From an uncultured Verrucomicrobiota bacterium (GTDB lineage Bacteria; Verrucomicrobiota; Verrucomicrobiia; Limisphaerales; UBA9464), in assembly GCA_903939515.1 (NCBI GenBank), contig CAJAHH010000038.1, forward strand, positions 1-39,912: DNA of 39,912 nt, in the 5' to 3' direction. The notes under the pieces were generated by a model. That model saw only the letters and a list, made by a program, of their open reading frames with translations, was not told the DNA's origin and did not search any database. Position 1 is the stretch's first letter, and each line of letters starts with the position of its first letter. This document shows positions 34,934 through 39,912 of this stretch, piece by piece. The translations under genes and the position numbers were made by a program.

Positions 34934-36919
34934 ATGGCACTCCCCACGCTCTCCGACGAGCAGGTCCGTACCCTGAGTCGATCCCAGAAGGACCACTGGT
35001 GGTTGGAGCATGTCTTCCGGGGCGACATGCCCCAGCTCACGATCCGATCGGCCCTCACGGGATTCTTGCTGGGCGGCGTGCTCGCAGCCACCTCGCTCTA
35101 CATCGGAGCCAAGACAGGCATTTCCATCGGCGTGGGACTCACCTCGGTGCTCATCACCTTCGCCTTGTTCCGCCTGTTGGAGAAAACGCCGATGGGCGGT
35201 GGGTTCACAATCCTTGAGAACAACTGCACCCAATCTATCACCACCGCTGCGGGCTATGTGGTGACACCGCTGACCACCAGCTTTGCCGCGTACATGCTGG
35301 TGACCGGGCGAATCCTACCGGCATGGCAAATGATCCTTTGGACCATCGTCATTTCCATCTTGGGCGTGCTCGTGGCCTTTCCCCTGAAGCGCCGCTTCAT
35401 CAACGAGGAGCAATTGCCCTTTCCCGAAGGCAGGGCCTGCGGCGTGGTGCTCGACGCCCTCTACACCGGATCGGCCGAAGCAGGGCTGTTCAAGACCCGC
35501 CTCCTGGCCATCACCACGGGCCTCACCGCCTTCCTCCAATTGCTCATGAGCGATGGCTGGATGAAGCTCCTGCAATTTGGTGTTTTCCGCATGGACCGGT
35601 GGGCGGGCTTGCGCGAGCCCTGGCATCTCCATGAGCGCCTGGACACCTACTACTACACTTGGGCTGCGAAGGCTTCGGGGGCCATCCCACGCATCTTGGG
35701 CACGGACATTCGTCAACTGGGGCTGCGTTTCACGATTGATGCCGCCCTCATGGGCGTGGGCGGGCTCATTGGCATTCGCGTGGCGACTTCGTGCCTGATC
35801 GGGGCCATTCTCAACTTTGTCGTGCTGGCTCCGATCATGATTCAGCGGGGCGAGATTCGCAGTTACACCAATGCCACGGGCGCTGTGGTGGCCATTTCGA
35901 GGGCGGAAATTGTCAACCAATGGGCGCTGTGGTGGGGCGTCTCCATGATGGTCGTTGGTTCGCTGGTGTCGCTCTTCGCTCGGCCCGATCTCTTCAGCGG
36001 TTTGTGGCGGATGCTGCGCCAGCGACGCGCCCTACGCTCCCAGGAAATCGATCCGCTTCGAGACATCGAACTGCCGCTCTGGTTGTCGTATGTCGGCGTG
36101 CCGGTCTTTGGGTTCCTCGGCGTGTGGATGGGCAATGCGTTCTTTGGCGTGCCTTGGTTGGCGGGGTTCCTTTCGCTGCCGCTGATTCTCGTGTTGTCGG
36201 TCATTTGCACCAACTCCATGGCGTTGACCTCGTGGACCCCCACCGGTGCTCTCTCGAAGATCACCCAGTTCACCATTGGTTCGCTGGATCGCTCCAATCC
36301 GGCCAGCAATTTGATTCCGGCAGGAATGACGGCCGAGGTGGCGTCGAACGCGGCGAACCTGCTCTCGGATATTAAGCCGGGGTACATGCTGGGAGCCAAA
36401 CCCCGCCAGCAGGCCATCGGTCATGTGATCGGCATCGTGGCCGGTGCACTCGCGGCCACACCACTGTTCTACCTGCTATTCCTGCCGCCCAATGCAGCCG
36501 GGGTCCGCTCCACGGCCACGCTGGTCACCGAGCAGTTTGCCATGCCGGCGGCCGTCCAGTGGAAAGGTGTGGCTGACCTCATTGCCAAGGGGTTGGGTAG
36601 CCTGCCGGCCTCGGCCATGGTGGCCATGGGAATCGCAGCCATCGTGGCGTTAGTTTTTGAGGTGCTGCGGATCCGCTCTCGGGGGCGTTTTCCGCTGTCG
36701 GCGGTGTCCATCGGGCTTGGTGTGGTGCTGCCGCCGGAGTCCACGCTGGCCATGTGGATCGGGGCCTTTGTGTTCTGGTGGATGGGCCGCAAGGCCGTTG
36801 TGGGCTCTCCCAAGCACGACCTGTGGGTGGAGGGTTGTGAACCCATTTGCGCCGGATTGATTTCGGGCGCGGCCCTCATCGGCATCGGCAACGCCCTGGT
36901 CAACGCCGTCCTGCCCTGA
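34934..36919 (+). CDS. OPT family oligopeptide transporter
   Basis: A 661-residue polytopic membrane protein of the oligopeptide transporter (OPT) family; members carry oligopeptides, glutathione or metal chelates using the proton gradient. Recognisable blocks: LTIRSALTGFLLGGVLAATSLYIGAKTG at the first helix, LEKTPMGGGFTILENNCTQSITTAAGY, QLPFPEGRACG and GGLIGIRVATSCLIGAILNFVVLAP. About 14-16 membrane segments fit the length. ATG 34934 is chosen; a TTG at 34898 would add 12 residues that are not family-like. The peptidase-like and gamma-glutamyl genes in the window fit a peptide role. Confidence 0.92.
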   Translation: MALPTLSDEQVRTLSRSQKDHWWLEHVFRGDMPQLTIRSALTGFLLGGVLAATSLYIGAKTGISIGVGLTSVLITFALFRLLEKTPMGGGFTILENNCTQSITTAAGYVVTPLTTSFAAYMLVTGRILPAWQMILWTIVISILGVLVAFPLKRRFINEEQLPFPEGRACGVVLDALYTGSAEAGLFKTRLLAITTGLTAFLQLLMSDGWMKLLQFGVFRMDRWAGLREPWHLHERLDTYYYTWAAKASGAIPRILGTDIRQLGLRFTIDAALMGVGGLIGIRVATSCLIGAILNFVVLAPIMIQRGEIRSYTNATGAVVAISRAEIVNQWALWWGVSMMVVGSLVSLFARPDLFSGLWRMLRQRRALRSQEIDPLRDIELPLWLSYVGVPVFGFLGVWMGNAFFGVPWLAGFLSLPLILVLSVICTNSMALTSWTPTGALSKITQFTIGSLDRSNPASNLIPAGMTAEVASNAANLLSDIKPGYMLGAKPRQQAIGHVIGIVAGALAATPLFYLLFLPPNAAGVRSTATLVTEQFAMPAAVQWKGVADLIAKGLGSLPASAMVAMGIAAIVALVFEVLRIRSRGRFPLSAVSIGLGVVLPPESTLAMWIGAFVFWWMGRKAVVGSPKHDLWVEGCEPICAGLISGAALIGIGNALVNAVLP

Positions 36920-37223
36920 GGCCGGAACGATTTCTGTTGGGAGGAAAGAGGTGGCGTGGCGGGATTCTTTCGCAAGACGAGGCGAGAACGAGGCGCGGGC
37001 CACGCTGAGGCTCGTGCTTGAGGCCCGTAATGATCGAACAACGAAGCCCTTGCGGAAGAAGATGCGGCCAGCACGACCGATCTAACTCAAAGCGTTCCGG
37101 CTAAGGTTGGGTTGTTGATGTGTCGGATGCTGGTGGCGTGTGCTCCGGAGTCAGCGATCCCCGGCGTTCTCCCACAGTCTCTCGTTATGGACTCGGGCTA
37201 GGGGGCAGGCCAGTCTTCGGTCT
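36920..37223. other. Intergenic region of about 300 bases
   Basis: No supported gene. It holds an imperfect repeat of ACGAGGCG (around 36977 and 36988). The open frame at 37140 continues into the hydrolase, but its first 28 residues look like spacer. I saw no terminator for the OPT gene. Confidence 0.5.
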
Positions 37224-39107
37224 ATGGGTGTCCAATGCCATGTTGTGTGGGCCAGAGTGCTCTGCCCGATCCTGCTGCTTCTATTCTGTGCCCGGGTGCA
37301 GGCCGACGACTCCGGCGGGTTCGAGGCCAATTACACCAAGCGCGAGGTGCGAATTACCATGCGCGACGGCGTGACTCTCTTCACCGATGTCTACACGCCG
37401 AAGGAGCCTGGCCAGTACCCTATCCTTCTGCGGCGGACCCCATACAACCTCAAGCCTTACACGGTCGATGCCGGTGGCAATCCGGGCTTCGGTGACGGGT
37501 TGGTGCGCGAGAAGTTTATCTTCGTTCGCCAGGATGTGCGCGGGCGCTTCGCCTCCGAGGGCATCTTCGTCGACGTCCGCCCCCACAAGCCGGTGAAAGC
37601 GGGGCCGAAGGACACTGACGAGAGCACCGACACCTGGGACACCATCGACTGGTTGGTCAAAAACGTGCGCCACAACAACGGCAACGTGGGCATGGACGGC
37701 ATCTCGTACCCGGGCTTCTTCGCGGCCATGGGCATGATCGATTCGCATCCCGCGTTGAAGGCCGTTTCGCCGCAGGCCCCGGTGGCCGACATGTTCGATG
37801 GCGACGACACGTTGCATGGCGGCGCGTTCCTGCTGGCCCACAACTTCGGCTTCTTCAACTTCTTCGGGCAGAAGCTCCAGAACCCGCTGAGTCAGGAGCC
37901 CGTGCCCTTCGATTACGGCACGCCCGACGGATACGAGTTCTTCCTGCGGGGTGGGGCGGTGGGCGACTTAGGCGATCGGTACTACAAGGGCAAGATCGAC
38001 TTCTGGGACAACCTCATCGGCCACATCACCAATGCCCAGTGGTGCGCCCGTCACGACATCACGCCCCACCTGAAGAATGTCCGCGCCGCGGTGATGACTG
38101 TGGGCGGATGGTTCGATGCCGAGGATCTTTCCGGAGCGCTCAAGACCTATCGCGCCACCGAGCGGCAGAACCCGGGCATCTTCAACACGCTGGTGATGGG
38201 GCCGTGGTCGCACGGCGGTTGGCATGGCGGCGAGGGTTCCTCGCTCGGCCCGGTGCCGTTCCACTCCAAGACGGCCGAGTTCTATCGCAACGAAATTGAA
38301 CTGCCCTTCTGGCGGCGGTTCCTCAAGGGACAGACCAACATCGTGCTGGCTGAGGCCCACGTCTTCGAGACCGGTACCTGCGAATGGCGCAAGGAGGCGG
38401 CCTGGCCCCCGACGAATGCGGTGCCCAAGACCCTCTATTTCCACCCCAGCGGGCGGTTGTCGTTCGAGCCGCCGCAGGGAGGCGATGTTGCGAGTGCCTT
38501 CGACACGTACGTGAGCGATCCGTCCCGACCCGTGCCCTTCACCCAACGCATCACCACAGGCATGCCGGGCTCTTACATGGTGGAGGATCAACGGTTTGCT
38601 GCGCGCCGGCCCGACGTGCTGGTGTTCCAGACCGAGCCGCTGACCGAGGACATCACGCTGGCCGGACCGATCACCGCCAGCCTGCACATTTCGAGCACCG
38701 GCACCGACTCCGACTTCATCGTGAAGCTCATCGACGTGTACACCGCCGACCATCCGGACCCGCAGCCCAACCCCACGCAGGCCGAGATGGGGCATTACCA
38801 GCAATTGGTGCGAGGCGAGCCGCTGCGCGCCAAGTTCCGGGACGGCTTGGATCGGCCGAAGCCCCTCGAGCCCGGCCGCGTGACCCGGCTCGAATGGGTG
38901 ATGCCCGACGTCTGCCACACCTTCCGCACCGGCCATCGCATCATGATCCAGGTCCAGAGCAGTTGGTTCCCCTACATCGACCGCAACCCCCAGACCTTTT
39001 GCGACATCTACCGCGCCAAGCCTGCCGACTACCGCCCCGCTACCCAGCGTGTGTACCGAGCCGCCAAGGCCGCGTCCGGCCTGCGAGTCCTAATCGCGCC
39101 GAGATGA
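37224..39107 (+). CDS. CocE/NonD family hydrolase (X-Pro dipeptidyl-peptidase-like)
   Basis: An exported 627-residue serine hydrolase of the CocE/NonD family. Signal peptide in MGVQCHVVWARVLCPILLLLF. The N-terminal alpha/beta domain starts VRITMRDGVTLFTDVYTP. The nucleophile Ser161 sits in GMDGISYPGFFA (G-x-S-Y-x-G); the acid is likely in GGWFDAEDLSGA and the His in GPWSHGGWHG. The C-terminal jelly-roll begins around residue 425. Members cleave X-Pro dipeptides or ester bonds such as cocaine or amino-acid esters. Prolyl-peptide cleavage fits the OPT transporter upstream but is not proven. ATG 37224 starts the signal peptide. Confidence 0.9.
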   Translation: MGVQCHVVWARVLCPILLLLFCARVQADDSGGFEANYTKREVRITMRDGVTLFTDVYTPKEPGQYPILLRRTPYNLKPYTVDAGGNPGFGDGLVREKFIFVRQDVRGRFASEGIFVDVRPHKPVKAGPKDTDESTDTWDTIDWLVKNVRHNNGNVGMDGISYPGFFAAMGMIDSHPALKAVSPQAPVADMFDGDDTLHGGAFLLAHNFGFFNFFGQKLQNPLSQEPVPFDYGTPDGYEFFLRGGAVGDLGDRYYKGKIDFWDNLIGHITNAQWCARHDITPHLKNVRAAVMTVGGWFDAEDLSGALKTYRATERQNPGIFNTLVMGPWSHGGWHGGEGSSLGPVPFHSKTAEFYRNEIELPFWRRFLKGQTNIVLAEAHVFETGTCEWRKEAAWPPTNAVPKTLYFHPSGRLSFEPPQGGDVASAFDTYVSDPSRPVPFTQRITTGMPGSYMVEDQRFAARRPDVLVFQTEPLTEDITLAGPITASLHISSTGTDSDFIVKLIDVYTADHPDPQPNPTQAEMGHYQQLVRGEPLRAKFRDGLDRPKPLEPGRVTRLEWVMPDVCHTFRTGHRIMIQVQSSWFPYIDRNPQTFCDIYRAKPADYRPATQRVYRAAKAASGLRVLIAPR

Positions 39108-39129
39108 CGGAGGCTCGGACAGCCCCACT

Positions 39130-39185
39130 CCCTCCGGTAGGGACGGTGTCCCACGGTCCGCTCCACGGTTCACCCTCCGGTAGGG
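39130..39185. repeat. REP-like element with CCCTCCGGTAGGG pair and GGGAC/GTCCC hairpin
   Basis: CCCTCCGGTAGGG occurs at 39130-39142 and 39173-39185. A small perfect hairpin GGGAC-GGT-GTCCC lies at 39140-39152 next to the first copy, and it contains the same GGGACGG core as the other arrays. It sits in the spacer after the CocE-type gene. It looks like a short intergenic palindromic repeat. Confidence 0.65.
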
Positions 39186-39284
39186 GTGGCCAAAACCGCA
39201 TTCTCCGAAAGCTGTTTGGTTGCAGTTGGCTCGCAGCCGTGGTGTTGCCTCGACACAGACCGCACCTTGGCTTACAGCGGCACC

Positions 39285-39521
39285 ATGCAGTTCCCAGACA
39301 TCCATCGCATCACGCTGAATCCCAACGTCATGGGTGGTAAGCCGTGCATTCGAGGCATGCGGGTGACCGTGGGGACGCTCACAGGCCTCTTGGCTTCGGG
39401 CATGACCCATCAGGAGATATTGGCGGAGTATCCGTATCTTGAAGAAGCAGATATTCGTGCAGCGCTCATGTACGCTTCCTGGAGGTCTCAAGAGATGGAG
39501 GTTCTCCTTGAATCAACATGA
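39285..39521 (+). CDS. DUF433 antitoxin
   Basis: A 78-residue DUF433 protein, the antitoxin type that pairs with DUF5615 PIN-like toxins. The family core is intact: ITLNPNVMGGKPCIRGMRVTVGTL, then LASGMTHQEILAEYPYLEEADIRAALMYA. ATG 39285 is chosen because the longer frame from 39186 adds residues with no family match. Its stop overlaps the next ATG in the ATGA arrangement (39518-39521), the standard coupled layout. The toxin downstream is broken, so this antitoxin may now have no partner. Confidence 0.88.
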   Translation: MQFPDIHRITLNPNVMGGKPCIRGMRVTVGTLTGLLASGMTHQEILAEYPYLEEADIRAALMYASWRSQEMEVLLEST

Positions 39522-39781
39522 AGGTCCTTGTCGCCATGAACCTCGGATTGGGGTTCGTCGCAGAGCTTCAAGCGTTGGGAATCGAAGCCTGGCATTAGTC
39601 GCAGGTTGGTGCGCTCGACGCTCCTGACAGTGTCATTATGGAGTGGGCTCGACGAGAGGGCTTTGTGGTGCTTACCAGCGATCTGGACTTCGGAGCACTC
39701 TTGCATTCGACCCACGGAGTGGGTCCGAGTGTGATTCAGTTTAGGGGATCCGATCTTCGAGTCCGCGCCATCCTAGTGTAG
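39518..39781 (+). pseudogene. Inactivated DUF5615 PIN-like toxin
   Basis: The frame from 39518 reads as a DUF5615 toxin: MKVLVAMNLGLGFVAELQALGIEAWH, then a TAG stop at 39596-39598, then SQVGALDAPDSVIMEWARREG and VVLTSDLDFGALLHSTHG. Family members usually have D in place of A in the opening MKVLVDMNL, and W at the TAG position (HWS), so one G-to-A change gives the stop. The tail ends early at TAG 39779-39781, about 30 residues short, where IS630-like sequence begins. Three separate lesions make it non-functional in this copy. Confidence 0.85.
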
Positions 39782-39912
39782 TGTCTCAATTAAGTCTTTC
39801 TTAACAACCATTACTCGTGCCATCGTTCGGACATGGCCCGTCCAAAGTTTCCATTCGAACTTTCCACTGAGCAGCGGGCGGAACTTCAGCGCCTTATCCA
39901 AGCGCCGAATAC
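39781..39912 (+). mobile_element. Left end of an IS630-like insertion sequence (runs off the window)
   Basis: The segment beginning GTGTCTCAATTAAGTCTTTC immediately follows the TA at 39779-39780 and leads into the transposase start at 39833. IS630 elements insert at TA dinucleotides, so this fits a left terminus placed inside the toxin gene. The right end and terminal repeat are outside the window, so the boundary is inferred. Confidence 0.5.
39833..39912 (+). CDS. IS630-type transposase, N-terminal part (cut by window edge)
   Basis: The first 26 residues, MARPKFPFELSTEQRAELQR then LIQAPN, match the usual beginning of IS630-family helix-turn-helix transposases (MARP... LS..ERAELERL). The rest is beyond the window, so the family call rests on the start and on its place at an apparent TA insertion site. 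Confidence 0.6.
   Translation, partial: MARPKFPFELSTEQRAELQRLIQAPN

Overview
The window looks like a piece of a high-GC Verrucomicrobiota chromosome (PVC superphylum, perhaps near Limisphaerales/Pedosphaeraceae). This is inferred from gene content: a PSD1/DUF1549/DUF1553 cytochrome next to a DUF1501 protein, a giant ThuA/PVC-dehydrogenase/heme protein, a CRTAC1-type FG-GAP protein, and two prepilin-like proteins with the H-X9-DG motif. No rRNA or tRNA gene was seen that would fix the taxonomy. Coding density is high, and most large products carry export signals, so this is mainly a block of secreted or periplasmic degradative and redox proteins.

Layout. 1-492 is a repeat area with a 119-bp direct repeat and an array of GGGACAGGCT-like motifs. 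Next come a DUF362 protein and a GNAT acetyltransferase (493-2165), then hscB on the minus strand. A plus-strand run (3310-11831) holds a 1714-residue ThuA/dehydrogenase/HEAT/cytochrome protein, a diheme peroxidase fused to an MbnP-like copper-protein domain, and a PQQ-type beta-propeller protein. Minus-strand genes at 11882-17143 form a prepilin-like, PSD1 and DUF1501 operon. Then come gamma-glutamyltransferase, pxpA, a VapBC-type toxin-antitoxin pair, an unrecognised membrane-anchored protein, a secreted ankyrin protein, a decayed RloB-like fragment and a fused pxpB-pxpC. From 27912 rightward lie a sialate O-acetylesterase, a second prepilin-like protein, an alpha/beta hydrolase, a 1229-residue FG-GAP protein, an OPT transporter and a CocE/NonD hydrolase. 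The right edge has a DUF433 antitoxin with a ruined DUF5615 toxin and the start of an IS630-like transposase.

How the genes may work together. Gamma-glutamyltransferase, PxpA, PxpB-PxpC, the OPT transporter and the X-Pro-peptidase-like hydrolase could together scavenge gamma-glutamyl peptides or oligopeptides, with 5-oxoproline returned to glutamate. The cytochromes, PQQ-like propeller, PSD1/DUF1501 pair, ThuA protein, esterases and FG-GAP protein fit the polymer-degrading outer compartment known from PVC bacteria. These links are inferred from proximity and family knowledge.

Most notable observations: the MbnP-MbnH-like fusion at 8599-10401; the toxin pseudogene at 39518-39781 with three separate lesions beside an intact antitoxin; the RloB-like relic at 25413-25784; and a dispersed GGGAC-containing repeat family found at several intergenic sites.
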